Shown here: one piece after another, positions 17,332-26,855 of the stretch
How the letters are laid out: each line of letters opens with the position of its first letter
Numbering within the stretch: the first letter of the stretch is position 1
NCBI RefSeq assembly: GCF_039525035.1
Contig: NZ_BAAAHE010000021.1
Span: 79,673 to 143,672, forward strand
Source: Sporichthya brevicatena
GTDB lineage: Bacteria > Actinomycetota > Actinomycetes > Sporichthyales > Sporichthyaceae
Reading direction: 5' to 3'
Length of the DNA: 64,000 bases
Notes under the pieces: model-generated
Database searches by the model: none
Seen by the model: the letters and a program-made list of their open reading frames with translations, nothing else
Told to the model about the DNA's origin: nothing
Translations under genes and position numbers: made by a program

Positions 17332-17366
17332 CTCCCGTCCCCGGCCGAGGACAGGGGTCGGCGGAC

Positions 17367-19931
17367 TCAGACCGCCGTGATCGGCAACTGCCGGCCGAGG
17401 CGGCGGGACGCGGCGATCCGGTCCGGGTCCACGACGCCGTAGGTGGTCGTGCGTTGCCGGGTGGGGCGGCCGATGCCGGTGGCGATGGCTTCGAGCTCGA
17501 GCGGGGTCTTCTGCGACCCGTGCTCGGAGCCGGCCATCCGGGAGATCGTCTCCTCCATCAACGTGCCGCCGAGGTCGTTGACCCCGGCGCGGAGCATCGC
17601 GCGGGTGCCCTCGACCCCGAGCTTGACCCAGGAGGTCTGGATGTTGTCGATCCGGCCGTGCAGCAGCAGACGGGCCATCGCGTGGACGGCGAGGTTGTCC
17701 CGCTGCGTCGGGCCCGGACGGGCGACGCCGGCGAGGTAGAGCGGCGCGCTCTGGTGCACGAACGGGAGCGGGACGAACTCGGTGAACCCGCCGGTCTCGC
17801 CCTGCAGGCGCGCGAGCAGTTTGAGGTGCGCGACCCAGTGGGCCGGGGTGTCGACGTGGCCGTACATCATCGTCGAGCTCGACCGGATCCCGACGGCGTG
17901 CGCGGTCGTGACGACCTCGATCCACGCCGCGGTCGGAAGCTTGCCCTTGGTCAGGATCCAGCGGACCTCGTCGTCGAGGATCTCCGCCGCCGTGCCCGGG
18001 ATGGTGTCGAGCCCGGCCTCACGGGCGGCGCTCAGCCACTCGCGGATCGACAGGCCGGCGCGGGTCGCGCCGTTGACGACCTCCATCGGGCTGAAGGCGT
18101 GCACGTGCATGCCCGGGACCCGGCGCTTGACCTCACGGACGAGATCGAAGTACGCCGTGCCGGGCAGGTCGGGGTCGATCCCGCCCTGCATGCAGACCTC
18201 GGTCGCGCCGACCTCCCACGCCTCGGCGGCGCGGTCGCCGACCTGTTCGACCGACAGGGAGTACGCGTCGGCGTCGGTGCGCCGTTGGGCGAACGCGCAG
18301 AACCGGCATCCGGTGTAGCAGACGTTGGTGAAGTTGATGTTCCGGTTGACGACGTAGGTGACCTCGTCGCCGACGACGTCCCGGCGGACCGCGTCGGCGA
18401 GGTCCAGCAGCGCCGTCAGCGCCGGCCCGTCGGCGGTCATCAGCGCGAGGGCCTGATCGTGCGTCAGATCGGCCGGGGACCGCTCCGCCGCCCGCAGCGC
18501 CGCAGCGACGTCGGCATCCAGCCGCTCGGGCGCAACAGCGATCCGACGGGCGTCCTCGCGGACCGCGTCCCAGTCCCCGTAGGCGGCGTCGATGTCCGAC
18601 CGGGTCTCGGTGCGCCGGCCCTCGGTGTCGATCGCGGTGTGCAGGTCCACCCGGCCCGCTCCACCGGCGCCCCACTCCGGGTCCGGCTCCTGCCACGGCA
18701 GCCCCGTCGGGATCACGCCCGGCTTCGCGAGACCGGTCTCGGCGTCCGCGAGAGCCTCGACGTGCGGGCGCACCCGCGGATCGATCCACGGCTCGGGGTT
18801 GCGCACGTACTCGGGATGCACCGTCAGCCGCGGCATCAGCGTGAACCCGGCCGCCTCGGTCGCCGCGCCGAGCACGTCCAGCGCCGGCCACGGCCGCTCC
18901 GGGTTGACGTGATCCGGCGTCAGGGGCGAGACCCCACCCCAGTCGTCCACGCCCGCGGCCAGCAGGTCAGCCAATTCCGCGGTGTCGGACAGGTTCGGCG
19001 GCGCCTGCACCCGCACCTTCGCCCCGAGCACCACCCGCGCGGTCGCGACCGCGGCGAGGTACTCCTCGCGGTCGGCGTCCGGGACCGACCGCATCGCGGT
19101 GTCGGGCTTGGCGCGGAAGTTCTGGATGATCACTTCCTGCACGCCGCCGTAGGCCCGAGCGACCCGGCGCAGCGCGAACAGCGACTCCGCCCGCTCCGCG
19201 ACGGTCTCCCCGATGCCGATCAGCAGCCCGGTCGTGAACGGCACGTTCAACCGGCCCGCGTCCTCCAGCACGCGCAGCCGCACCGCGGGGTCCTTGTCCG
19301 GCGAGCCGTAGTGCGCGCCCCCGGGTTCGGTGAACAACCGAGTCGCGGTCGTCTCCAGCATCATCCCCATCGACGGCGCGACCGGCTTGCACCGCGCGAT
19401 CTCCTGCCACGACATCACGCCCGGATTCAGGTGCGGCAGCAGGCCGGTCTCCTCCAGGACCCGCACCGCGAGCGAGCGGACGTAGTCCAGCGTCGAGTCG
19501 TACCCCTTCGAGTCCAGCCACTCCCGCGCCACCGGCCAGCGGTCCTCGGGCCGGTCCCCCAGCGTGAACAACGCCTCCAGGCACCCGAGCTCGGCGCCCT
19601 CCTTGCACAACGCCACCACCTCGTCCGGGGACAGGTAGGGCTCGCGCTCCTCACGCCGCAGTGCGCCCGGCGTCGTCACGAACGTGCAGTAGTGACACCG
19701 GTCCCGACACAACCGGGTCACCGGGACGAACACCTTCGGCGAGAACGTCACGACGCCCGGACGGCCCGCGGCCACCAGCCCGGCATCCCGCACCCGGCCC
19801 GCGGTGGCCATCAGATCGGCCAGGTCCTCACCCCGGCACGCCAGCAGGACGGCCACCTCGTCGAGGTTGAGCGTCGACCCGTCGCGGGCTCGGCGCAGGG
19901 CACGTCGCACTTCGGCCGCGGTCGGTGTCAC
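17367..19931 (-). CDS. fbiC: FO synthase FbiC (CofG-CofH fusion)
   Basis: FbiC makes 7,8-didemethyl-8-hydroxy-5-deazariboflavin, the chromophore of coenzyme F420, from tyrosine and a flavin precursor. The 854-residue protein carries two radical-SAM domains. The CofG half has CRDRCHYC at residues 75-82. The CofH half has CYTGCRFC at about 530-537, followed by [18 protein letters not shown] and [13 protein letters not shown]. Both CxxxCxxC clusters are intact. The start is a GTG. The gene is single between the secreted-protein gene and the PfpI gene. F420 would serve proteins such as the PPOX enzyme beside cobL. Confidence 0.97.
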   Translation of the reverse strand: MTPTAAEVRRALRRARDGSTLNLDEVAVLLACRGEDLADLMATAGRVRDAGLVAAGRPGVVTFSPKVFVPVTRLCRDRCHYCTFVTTPGALRREEREPYLSPDEVVALCKEGAELGCLEALFTLGDRPEDRWPVAREWLDSKGYDSTLDYVRSLAVRVLEETGLLPHLNPGVMSWQEIARCKPVAPSMGMMLETTATRLFTEPGGAHYGSPDKDPAVRLRVLEDAGRLNVPFTTGLLIGIGETVAERAESLFALRRVARAYGGVQEVIIQNFRAKPDTAMRSVPDADREEYLAAVATARVVLGAKVRVQAPPNLSDTAELADLLAAGVDDWGGVSPLTPDHVNPERPWPALDVLGAATEAAGFTLMPRLTVHPEYVRNPEPWIDPRVRPHVEALADAETGLAKPGVIPTGLPWQEPDPEWGAGGAGRVDLHTAIDTEGRRTETRSDIDAAYGDWDAVREDARRIAVAPERLDADVAAALRAAERSPADLTHDQALALMTADGPALTALLDLADAVRRDVVGDEVTYVVNRNINFTNVCYTGCRFCAFAQRRTDADAYSLSVEQVGDRAAEAWEVGATEVCMQGGIDPDLPGTAYFDLVREVKRRVPGMHVHAFSPMEVVNGATRAGLSIREWLSAAREAGLDTIPGTAAEILDDEVRWILTKGKLPTAAWIEVVTTAHAVGIRSSSTMMYGHVDTPAHWVAHLKLLARLQGETGGFTEFVPLPFVHQSAPLYLAGVARPGPTQRDNLAVHAMARLLLHGRIDNIQTSWVKLGVEGTRAMLRAGVNDLGGTLMEETISRMAGSEHGSQKTPLELEAIATGIGRPTRQRTTTYGVVDPDRIAASRRLGRQLPITAV

Positions 19932-19981
19932 ACGACCATCCTCGGTACCGGGCCCGCGGGACCGGAAACCGGGGGTGCACG

Positions 19982-20548
19982 TCAGGCGGCGAACCGCTCC
20001 ACCAGCATCGCGCAGAACGCCTTCAGGTCGTCGGGTTTGCGGGAGCTGATCAGCACGCCCGGGCCGGACTCGTCGACCACGACCTCCTCGTCGACCCAGG
20101 TCGCCCCGGCGTTGCGCAGATCGGTCGCGAGGCTCGGCCAGCTCGTCAGGGTGCGGCCGCGGACGACGTCCGCCTCGACGAGCGTCCAGGGCCCGTGACA
20201 GATCACCGCGACCGGCTTACCGGAGTTCACCATCGCCGCGATGAAGCCGACCGCCGCCGCCTCGGACCGCAGCTGATCCGGGTTCGCGACGCCGCCGGGC
20301 AGGACGAGCGCGTCGAACTGTTCCGCGGACACCTCGGCGACGACCTCGTCGACGGGGAAGGTGTCGGCCTTGTCCAGGTGGTCGAAGGCCTGCACGGTGC
20401 CCTCGTTCGGCGCGAGCAGGCGCGGGGTGCCGCCGGCGGCCTTCACGGCCTCCCACGGCTCGGTGAGCTCCACCTGTTCGGCGCCCTCGTTGGCGACCAG
20501 GAACGCGACCGTCCGGCCGCGCAGTCCGTCCGTCAGTTGTTCCGTCAT
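19982..20548 (-). CDS. DJ-1/PfpI family protein (class I glutamine amidotransferase fold)
   Basis: This 188-residue protein matches the PfpI/YhbO branch of the DJ-1 superfamily. It has [20 protein letters not shown] near the N-terminus, [16 protein letters not shown] in the middle, and the nucleophile elbow [10 protein letters not shown], where the Cys-His pair is the active site. Family members are described as stress proteins with glyoxalase, deglycase or peptidase activity. The ATG has AGAGGGG upstream. It follows the esterase gene on the same strand with about 67 bp between them, where an 8-bp stem-loop may separate the two transcripts. Confidence 0.9.
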   Translation of the reverse strand: MTEQLTDGLRGRTVAFLVANEGAEQVELTEPWEAVKAAGGTPRLLAPNEGTVQAFDHLDKADTFPVDEVVAEVSAEQFDALVLPGGVANPDQLRSEAAAVGFIAAMVNSGKPVAVICHGPWTLVEADVVRGRTLTSWPSLATDLRNAGATWVDEEVVVDESGPGVLISSRKPDDLKAFCAMLVERFAA

Positions 20549-20562
20549 CGTCAGCCCCTCTC

Positions 20563-20593
20563 GTCCGGGTCTCCTGAAGGCGGCTACCCGGAC
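20563..20593 (-). terminator. Stem-loop between the esterase and PfpI genes
   Basis: GTCCGGGT (20563-20570) and ACCCGGAC (20586-20593) pair perfectly over eight bases with a 15-base loop, just downstream of the esterase stop on the minus strand. No U-tract follows, so it is at most a weak intrinsic terminator or a transcript-stabilising hairpin. Confidence 0.35.
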
Positions 20594-20615
20594 CGGGGCG
20601 GGACATGTCGGAGGC

Positions 20616-21512
20616 TCAGGCCCCCGCGAGCTTCGTCCGGAGGAACTTCGCGACGCCGTCGATCGCGTCGAGCGCCTCGGGGATCTGCGCCATCGAGCGG
20701 GCGAACCCGTGCATCTGGCCGTCGAAGCTGACCCGCTCCACGGGCACGCCGGCCTTCTCGATGGCGTCGGCGAGCGCGAGACCCTCGTCGCGCAGTGGGT
20801 CGAAACCGGCCGTGAGGACCTGCGTCGGCGGGAGCTTCGACAGGTCGAGCTCGAGCAGGTCGGCGGGCAGCGCGGTCCGCGGCTCCGGGTTGAGGTACTG
20901 CTCCCAGTACCAGCGCATCGACTCGCGCGTCAGGCCGTAGCCGCTACCCAGCGTCTCCCAGGACGGGGTGTCGAGCTTCGGCGAGACGACGGGGTAGATC
21001 AGGCCGAGGCCGGAGATCGGGATGCCCGCCGTGCCGGCGACGCTCGCGACCAGCGTGACCAGGTGCGCGCCGGCGCTGTCGCCGCAGAGGGCGATCGGGT
21101 TGCCCTCGGTCATGGACGCCTGGACGACCTTCATCACCTGGCCGGCCGCGACGGGGTGCTGCGCCTCGGGCGCCAGCGTGTACCCGACGGAGACGACCGT
21201 GACGCCGGACCGGTTCGCCAGCGCCCGGCAGACGGTGTCGTAGGTGTCGAGCGTCCCGGTGACCCAGCCGCCGCCGTGGGCGTAGACGATCCCGGCCGGG
21301 GCGGCGTCCACCGGGCGGTACACCCGGACGAGGACCTCGTCGATCTGCCCGTCGACGACCGTCTCCACCGGCTCGCCCGGACCGGACAGGAACTCGGCGC
21401 GCGCGGCGTGCGCGGCCTGCGCCTCTTCCGGGGTCCCGGCCTCGACCGGGGTACCCGGCAGGGCCTGGAGTGCTTCGAGCAGGGCGGCAGCGGAGGCGTC
21501 GAGCGAGGTCAT
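20616..21512 (-). CDS. Alpha/beta hydrolase, hormone-sensitive-lipase-type esterase
   Basis: This 298-residue esterase has the HSL-family layout. The oxyanion-hole motif is in VYAHGGGWVTGT (about residues 76-87), the nucleophile elbow is LCGDSAGAHLV (about 142-152), the acid lies in GFDPLRDEG, and the catalytic His is in DGQMHGFARSM near the C-terminus. All triad residues are present, so it should hydrolyse short or medium acyl esters. No signal peptide is seen, so it is cytoplasmic. The physiological substrate is unknown. Confidence 0.9.
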   Translation of the reverse strand: MTSLDASAAALLEALQALPGTPVEAGTPEEAQAAHAARAEFLSGPGEPVETVVDGQIDEVLVRVYRPVDAAPAGIVYAHGGGWVTGTLDTYDTVCRALANRSGVTVVSVGYTLAPEAQHPVAAGQVMKVVQASMTEGNPIALCGDSAGAHLVTLVASVAGTAGIPISGLGLIYPVVSPKLDTPSWETLGSGYGLTRESMRWYWEQYLNPEPRTALPADLLELDLSKLPPTQVLTAGFDPLRDEGLALADAIEKAGVPVERVSFDGQMHGFARSMAQIPEALDAIDGVAKFLRTKLAGA

Positions 21513-21567
21513 GGGCTCACGTTAGCCGGATCACGCCGACGCGCTGCGGCGCCGTCCGCTCCGGAGA

Positions 21568-21891
21568 TCACCGCGTCGGCACGTGCAGCCCGCGCGTTCC
21601 GACCGGCCCCACGAGGTGGAAGTGCTCGAGCGCGGGCTGGTCGGGGAATTCCAGCCGGCCCCGGGCCACGGCGACCGCGCAGACCCCCGCCATGACGATC
21701 CCGCACCCGCCGAGGATCGCCGCGGCGAGGAGCACGACGGTCGTCACCAGCCAGCCCGGCACGTCGGCGACGGCGAGGATCGGGACGCAGAGGAGGAACA
21801 CGGCCGGCGAGTAGAACGAGACCCACGCGTCGACCTGCATGACGCGGCGCAGCATGCGGTCCTCGGGCCGGGCCGTCGCGTTCGGAGTCAT
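21568..21891 (-). CDS. Small two-helix membrane protein, unknown function
   Basis: This 107-residue protein is not recognised. It has two hydrophobic helices at about 24-42 and 46-72, the second containing LVTTVVLLAAAILGGCG, between a polar N-terminus and a charged C-terminus. Codon pattern and the upstream position of its ATG support a real gene. It lies between the esterase and a methyltransferase gene on the same strand, 55 bp from each. Function unknown. Confidence 0.5.
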   Translation of the reverse strand: MTPNATARPEDRMLRRVMQVDAWVSFYSPAVFLLCVPILAVADVPGWLVTTVVLLAAAILGGCGIVMAGVCAVAVARGRLEFPDQPALEHFHLVGPVGTRGLHVPTR

Positions 21892-21946
21892 GCTCCCAGC
21901 CTGGCCGCCGCCGTGCGGAGAGTCGATTACCTGTCAGGTAGTCAGG

Positions 21947-22543
21947 TCAGGACCGCCGGCGGTGCACCGAGACGGCGTACCCGCCCTCCGGCGTCCAGTC
22001 CTCGCCGTCCCAGGTGCCGCGGCGGTCGACGGAGCTCAGACCGGCGGCCGCGCACCAGGCGTCGTAGTCCTCGATCGGGACGATCGCGGCGGGCTCGGGC
22101 AGGTGAGCGCGGTCCAGGCCGAACCCGGAGACCAGCAGCCCGTCCGGGCGCAGGTGTGCGGCCAGTCGCTGCAGGACCCGTTCCCCGGTGCCGGGCGCGA
22201 GGAACGGGAACACGTTGCCGGCGGCCACCACGAGATCGAACGGGGCCGCGTCGGGGGTGGTGCTCAGGTCGAGCTCGGCGAGGTCGGCCAGGTACCAGCG
22301 CACGCCGGGGATGCGCCGGGCGACCGCGAGCATCGAGACGTCGACGTCGGCGCCCGCGACGTCGAACCCGAGCTCGGCCAACCGGGCACCGACGCGTCCG
22401 GTCCCGCACCCGGCATCGAGGATCCGCGCGCCGGGCTCCACCAGCGCCGCGACGAAATTCGCCTCGCCGTGCATGTCCTTGCCGGTCGCGGCGAGGGCCG
22501 CGATCCGGGCGGCGTAGGCCTCCCCGTCGAACGGGGTGCTCAC
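21947..22543 (-). CDS. Class I SAM-dependent methyltransferase
   Basis: This 198-residue protein has a Rossmann-fold methyltransferase domain. Motif I is ILDAGCGTGRVGARLAELG at about residues 41-59, motif II contains AGADVDVSMLAVAR, and LVVAAGNVFPFL represents the region after motif III. The substrate is not predictable. The start ATG overlaps the stop of the upstream YciI gene (four bases), so the two are co-translated. Confidence 0.85.
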   Translation of the reverse strand: MSTPFDGEAYAARIAALAATGKDMHGEANFVAALVEPGARILDAGCGTGRVGARLAELGFDVAGADVDVSMLAVARRIPGVRWYLADLAELDLSTTPDAAPFDLVVAAGNVFPFLAPGTGERVLQRLAAHLRPDGLLVSGFGLDRAHLPEPAAIVPIEDYDAWCAAAGLSSVDRRGTWDGEDWTPEGGYAVSVHRRRS

Positions 22544-22842
22544 GGGGTGCCCGCCGCCGGCAGCGCGGTACCGACGACGGTGTTCCAGGTCCGGATCCGC
22601 CAGTCGGTGACCAGACCGTTCGCGACGTACGGGTCGGCGGCGACGAAGGCCGCGATCGCGTCCTCGCTGCCCTCGGCCCAGACCAGCAGCGCCCGGTCGT
22701 AGGGGTCGGCCAGGGCGCCGGCGAGCACCAGTTCGCCGCGCTCGACCGCGGCCTCCAGCAGACCGAGGTGCGCGGCGCGGAACTCGCCCCGGCGTTCGAG
22801 GTAGGTGTCGGCGAGCGAGTACTCCAGAACCACGTGCGTCAT
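22540..22842 (-). CDS. YciI-family protein
   Basis: This 100-residue YciI-like protein has a dimeric ferredoxin-like fold. It has HVVLEYSLADTYLERRGEFR at the start, the conserved His in RAAHLGLLEAAVERGELVLAG, and a C-terminal strand ending in WNTVVG. YciI-like proteins are small enzymes or enzyme partners of mostly unknown chemistry. It is first in a two-gene unit with the methyltransferase. It is divergent from the acyl-CoA synthetase with only 34 bp between starts, so their promoters overlap. Confidence 0.85.
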   Translation of the reverse strand: MTHVVLEYSLADTYLERRGEFRAAHLGLLEAAVERGELVLAGALADPYDRALLVWAEGSEDAIAAFVAADPYVANGLVTDWRIRTWNTVVGTALPAAGTP

Positions 22843-22876
22843 GGCGGCAACCTACTCACCCGCCACACTGGAGCCC

Positions 22877-24340
22877 ATGTCTCCGGCTTCCTCCCCGGTT
22901 CACCCGAGCCTGTCGCTCCGCCAGCTCTTCCCTGGTCTCGTGCAGGGGGCGGGGCGCGGCGACGACCGGCCCGACGCCCTCGCGGTGGACGGCGTCAGCT
23001 GCTCGCGGGCGGACCTGCTCGCCGCGGCGCTGTCCCTCGCCGGTCGGCTGACCGGGGCGCGCACGGTGGTCGTCGAGGCCACGCCGACGCTCGACACCGT
23101 CACCGCCGTCGTCGGGGCGCTGGCGGCCGGGGTCGCGGTGGTCCCGCTCGCGCCGGACGCCGGACCGCTCGAACGCGGCCACGTGCTGCGGGACTCCGGT
23201 GCCGACGCCGTCCTCGGCGACCCCGCGTGGGCCGGCGAGGCCGAGTCGCCGCTCGAGCGCATCCCGGTGCCGGCGCCCGGCACCGACGAGGCCTGCCGCC
23301 TCGACGCGGACACCCGCGCAGGGTCGTTCGTCATGTACACCTCCGGCACCACCGGACCGCCCAAGGGCGTCGTGCTCTCCGCCGGCGCCGTGGCCGCCGA
23401 CCTCGACTCCCTCGCCGAGGCGTGGGCCTGGACGGCGGAGGACGTCCTCGTCCACGGCCTGCCGCTGTTCCACGTGCACGGGCTCGTGCTCGGCGTGCTC
23501 GGGTCGCTCCGGACCGGCAATGCGCTCGTGCACACCGGCCGGCCCCTGCCCGAGCGCTACGCCGCCGCCGGCGGCTCGCTCTACTTCGGCGTGCCGACGG
23601 TGTGGTCGCGCATGGTGGCCGAGCCCGCGACCGCCGCCGCGCTGCGCCCCGCGCGTCTGCTGGTCTCGGGCAGCGCCGGGCTCCCGGCGCCGGTCTTCGA
23701 CGCCCTCACGGGGCTGACGGGCCATCAGCCCGTCGAGCGGTACGGCATGACGGAGACCCTGATCACCATCGGCGCCCGCGCCGACGGCGAGCGCCGGCCC
23801 GGCCAGGTCGGGCTGCCGCTGTCGGGGGTACGCACGCGGATCCTCGGCGAGGACGGGGATCCGGTGCCCCACGACGGCGAGACCGTCGGCGACCTGCAGG
23901 TGCAGGCCCCGACGATGTTCGACGGCTACCTGAACCGGCCCGAGGCCACCGCCGCCTGCTGGACCGAGGACGGCTGGTTCGTCACCGGCGACGTCGCGAC
24001 GATCGGGCCCGACGGCTGGCACCGCATCGTCGGCCGGGCGTCGGTGGACCTGATCAAGAGCGGCGGCTACCGCATCGGCGCCGGCGAGGTGGAGGCCGCG
24101 CTGCTCGCGCACCCCGGTGTTCGCGAGGCCGCCGTCGTCGGCGAACCCGACCCCGACCTGGGTCAGCGCATCGTCGCGTTCGTCGTCGCCGACGAGGGGA
24201 CGGACCCCGCGGTCCTCACGCAATTCGTGGCGGACGGACTCTCCGTGCACAAGCGGCCACGGCGCGTGGAGTTCGTCGAGAGCCTGCCACGTAACGCTCT
24301 GGGCAAGGTGCAGAAGTCGCTGTTGATCCCGGGAGCCTGA
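22877..24340 (+). CDS. Acyl-CoA synthetase, malonyl-CoA synthetase (MatB)-like
   Basis: This 487-residue member of the ANL adenylate-forming superfamily has the AMP-binding P-loop MYTSGTTGPPKGVVLS, the HGLPLFHVHGLVLG segment found in MatB-type enzymes, ERYGMTET, and the C-terminal GRASVDLIKSGGYRIGAGE hinge. It ends with the catalytic lysine in NALGKVQK. MatB converts malonate or methylmalonate to the CoA thioester; longer-chain acids cannot be excluded. The ATG was chosen because the upstream codons belong to the divergent gene's promoter. It ends eight bases before the iron box of efeO. Confidence 0.85.
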   Translation: MSPASSPVHPSLSLRQLFPGLVQGAGRGDDRPDALAVDGVSCSRADLLAAALSLAGRLTGARTVVVEATPTLDTVTAVVGALAAGVAVVPLAPDAGPLERGHVLRDSGADAVLGDPAWAGEAESPLERIPVPAPGTDEACRLDADTRAGSFVMYTSGTTGPPKGVVLSAGAVAADLDSLAEAWAWTAEDVLVHGLPLFHVHGLVLGVLGSLRTGNALVHTGRPLPERYAAAGGSLYFGVPTVWSRMVAEPATAAALRPARLLVSGSAGLPAPVFDALTGLTGHQPVERYGMTETLITIGARADGERRPGQVGLPLSGVRTRILGEDGDPVPHDGETVGDLQVQAPTMFDGYLNRPEATAACWTEDGWFVTGDVATIGPDGWHRIVGRASVDLIKSGGYRIGAGEVEAALLAHPGVREAAVVGEPDPDLGQRIVAFVVADEGTDPAVLTQFVADGLSVHKRPRRVEFVESLPRNALGKVQKSLLIPGA

Positions 24341-24347
24341 CCGGGGC

Positions 24348-24366
24348 TAAGGTGAGGCTCACCTTA
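24348..24366. promoter_or_regulatory. IdeR/DmdR-type iron box upstream of efeO
   Basis: TAAGGTGAGGCTCACCTTA is a 19-bp near-perfect palindrome matching the DtxR/IdeR/DmdR consensus half-sites (TWAGGTWAGSCTWACCTWA). It ends 27 bp before the efeO ATG, where bound repressor would block transcription when iron is plentiful. Both half-sites are complete. The regulator gene itself is not in the window. Confidence 0.9.
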
Positions 24367-24393
24367 ACGAGATCGGCCAGGAAAGAGTTCCCC

Positions 24394-25419
24394 ATGCGCC
24401 TGCCCCGCGCTCCCCGCCGCCTCGCGGCCGCCACCGCCGTCGCCGCGCTCGTGCTCACCGTCGCCGCCTGTGGCGACGACGACGAGGCGACCTCGCGCAA
24501 CATCACGCCGACCTCCGGCCAGATCGGGGCCTCCGGCTCCGGTTCGGGTTCCGGCTCCGGATCGGGGTCGGGCTCCGGGTCCGCGTCGGGCGCCTTCCAG
24601 GACCAGGAGTCGGCCGGCCCGCTCACGCCCGAGGAGCAGAAGGCGGTCGACGACTACCGCGCCTACGTCACGGCGCAGGTCGCCGACAGCATCGCCAAGT
24701 CCGAGGACCTGCTCCAGGCGATCAAGGACGGCAACGTCGCGAAGGCGAAGGAGCTCTACCCGCAGTCACGCGTCGGCTGGGAGAGCATCGAGCCCGTCGC
24801 GGCCGCGTTCGGCGACCTCGACCCGCGTCTGGACCTGCGTGAGGCCGACGTCGAGAGCGGGGACACCTGGACCGGGTGGCACGTCATCGAGAAGGCGCTC
24901 TGGGAGGACAAGACCACCGACGGCATGCAGCAGGTCGCCGAGACCCTCCTGAAGGACCTCGACGAACTTCGACAGTCGGTGCGGACCGTGGTCATCACCC
25001 CCACGCTGATGGCGAACGGTGCGAAGGAACTCCTCGACGAGGTCGCCTCCGGGAAGATCACCGGCGAGGAGGAGGCCTTCAGCCACACCGACCTCTGGGA
25101 CTTCGACGCCAACGTCGCCGGCGCCAAGAAGGTCTTCGACCTCCTCAAGCCGATCGCGGAGAAGAACGACGCCGACCTCGTGAAGAAGATCGAGGAGGAG
25201 TTCGGTGACGTCGCGAACGAGCTCAAGAAGTACCGGAGCGGCGACGGCTTCGTCTCCTACGACACCGTCAAGGACGCGCAGCGCAAGGACCTGTCCGACG
25301 CCGTGAACGCCCTCGGCGAGCCGCTGTCCAAACTGGCCGGCGCGGTCCAGCCCAGCTCCAGCTCGAGCGGCAGCGGAAGTGGCAGTGGCAGTTCGAGCGG
25401 GAGCAGCAGCACCAGCTGA
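24394..25419 (+). CDS. efeO: Iron uptake lipoprotein EfeO (M75 peptidase-like), Gly/Ser-rich ends
   Basis: EfeO is the extracytoplasmic metal-binding component of the EfeUOB ferrous/ferric iron importer. The 341-residue product has a lipoprotein signal with Cys26 in LTVAAC, then a Gly-Ser repeat at about 47-64. An EfeO domain of the imelysin/M75 type follows, with GWESIEP and the HxxE metal motif in GWHVIEKALW (His163, Glu166). It ends with a second Ser/Gly-rich tail. The N-terminal cupredoxin domain of long EfeO proteins is absent. The ATG follows GGAAAGAG. An iron box lies directly upstream and efeB 32 bp downstream. The permease efeU is missing from the locus. Confidence 0.93.
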   Translation: MRLPRAPRRLAAATAVAALVLTVAACGDDDEATSRNITPTSGQIGASGSGSGSGSGSGSGSGSASGAFQDQESAGPLTPEEQKAVDDYRAYVTAQVADSIAKSEDLLQAIKDGNVAKAKELYPQSRVGWESIEPVAAAFGDLDPRLDLREADVESGDTWTGWHVIEKALWEDKTTDGMQQVAETLLKDLDELRQSVRTVVITPTLMANGAKELLDEVASGKITGEEEAFSHTDLWDFDANVAGAKKVFDLLKPIAEKNDADLVKKIEEEFGDVANELKKYRSGDGFVSYDTVKDAQRKDLSDAVNALGEPLSKLAGAVQPSSSSSGSGSGSGSSSGSSSTS

Positions 25420-25451
25420 GGCTCCGTCACCACCGCACGGAGGTGAGCGAG

Positions 25452-26753
25452 ATGAGTTCCGAGCCCACGAACGACGAGAGCACCGAACTGACCCCGGAGG
25501 TCAGTCGCCGGCGGGCGCTCGGGATCGCCGGGCTCGGGGCCGCCGCGATCGGTGGACTGGCGTACGTCGGCCGGGAGGCCGTCGCGAGCGCGGACTCGGA
25601 GAAGGCGTCCGCGCTCGCCGCCGGTGGGCTCGCCCCCCGCGGCCTCCCGATCGCGTTCCACGGTCCGCACCAGGCCGGGATCGCCACCCCGGTGCAGGAC
25701 CGCCTGCACTTCACGACCTTCGACGTGAAGACCGAGAACCGGGGCGAGCTGATCTCGCTGCTGCAGGCGTGGACGCGCGCCGCGGAGCGGATGTGCAGCG
25801 GTCTCGACGCGGTCGAGGGCGGCGCCTTCCCGCGCATCCCCGAGTACCCGCCCGGTGACACCGGCGAGGCGGTGGGGCTGCCGGCGTCCCGGCTCACGCT
25901 GACGATCGGCTTCGGCCCGACGCTGTTCCGCAAGGGCGGCAAGGACCGCTTCGGCCTGACGGGGCGTAAGCCCGAAGCGCTGGAGGACCTGCCGAAGTTC
26001 CGCGGCGACACCCTCGACCCGCTCCGCAGCGGCGGCGACATCGCCGTCCAGGCGTGCTCCGACGACCCGCAGGTGGCGGTCCACGCGATCCGCAACCTCG
26101 CCCGCATCGGTTTCGGCACCGTGTCGGTGCGCTGGTCCCAGCTCGGCTTCGGCAAGACGTCCTCCACGACGCCGGAGGAGCAGACCCCACGCAACCTGTT
26201 CGGGTTCAAGGACGGCACGAACAACCCCGCGGTCGACGACACCGCGACGCTCGACCAACACATCTGGGTCGGAGCCGAGGACGAACCCGAGTGGCTCCGC
26301 GGCGGGTCGTACCTGGTCGCCCGGCGCATCCGGATGCTCATCGAGATCTGGGACCGCACCTCGCTGGTCGAGCAGGAAAGGATCATCGGCCGCGACAAGG
26401 CCGAAGGGGCCCCGGCCGGTCTCCGGTTCGAGCGCGACCCCGTCGACCCGGCCAAACAACCGCCGGACTCGCACGTTCTGCTCGCGATGCCGGAGACCAA
26501 CGACGGCGCGACGATCCTGCGCCGCGGTTACTCGTTCGTCGACGGCTCGGACGGCCTCGGCCGCCTCGACGCCGGTCTGTTCTTTCTCGCCTACCAGCGC
26601 GACCCGCGGACCGGCTTCATCCCCGTCCAGCAGAAGCTCGCGCGCGCCGACGTCCTCAACGAGTACATCCGGCACACCGGCTCCGGCGTCTACGCCTGTC
26701 CGCCCGGCGTGACCGGGCCCGACCGCTGGTGGGGCGACACGCTGTTCGCCTGA
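25452..26753 (+). CDS. efeB: Deferrochelatase/DyP-type heme peroxidase EfeB
   Basis: EfeB is a periplasm/exterior-facing DyP peroxidase that acts with EfeO, either oxidising ferrous iron or releasing iron from heme. The 433-residue precursor has a Tat signal: the twin-arginine SRRRALG at residues 18-24, then a hydrophobic stretch. The DyP motif GFKDGTNNP and RRIRMLIEIWDR carrying the distal-side Arg are present. The ATG has GGAGG ten bases upstream; the GTG nine bases earlier overlaps that site and is less likely. It is transcribed with efeO from the iron-box promoter. Confidence 0.95.
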   Translation: MSSEPTNDESTELTPEVSRRRALGIAGLGAAAIGGLAYVGREAVASADSEKASALAAGGLAPRGLPIAFHGPHQAGIATPVQDRLHFTTFDVKTENRGELISLLQAWTRAAERMCSGLDAVEGGAFPRIPEYPPGDTGEAVGLPASRLTLTIGFGPTLFRKGGKDRFGLTGRKPEALEDLPKFRGDTLDPLRSGGDIAVQACSDDPQVAVHAIRNLARIGFGTVSVRWSQLGFGKTSSTTPEEQTPRNLFGFKDGTNNPAVDDTATLDQHIWVGAEDEPEWLRGGSYLVARRIRMLIEIWDRTSLVEQERIIGRDKAEGAPAGLRFERDPVDPAKQPPDSHVLLAMPETNDGATILRRGYSFVDGSDGLGRLDAGLFFLAYQRDPRTGFIPVQQKLARADVLNEYIRHTGSGVYACPPGVTGPDRWWGDTLFA

Positions 26754-26855
26754 TACCTGAGCGTTTCCCAAGAACCCGGGCCGCTTGGGGCATTCGGGAC
26801 ATCTCGCACCGCCCCCTTCCCTAGGCTCCGCGACAAGCGAACTGGGGAGGGCGCT

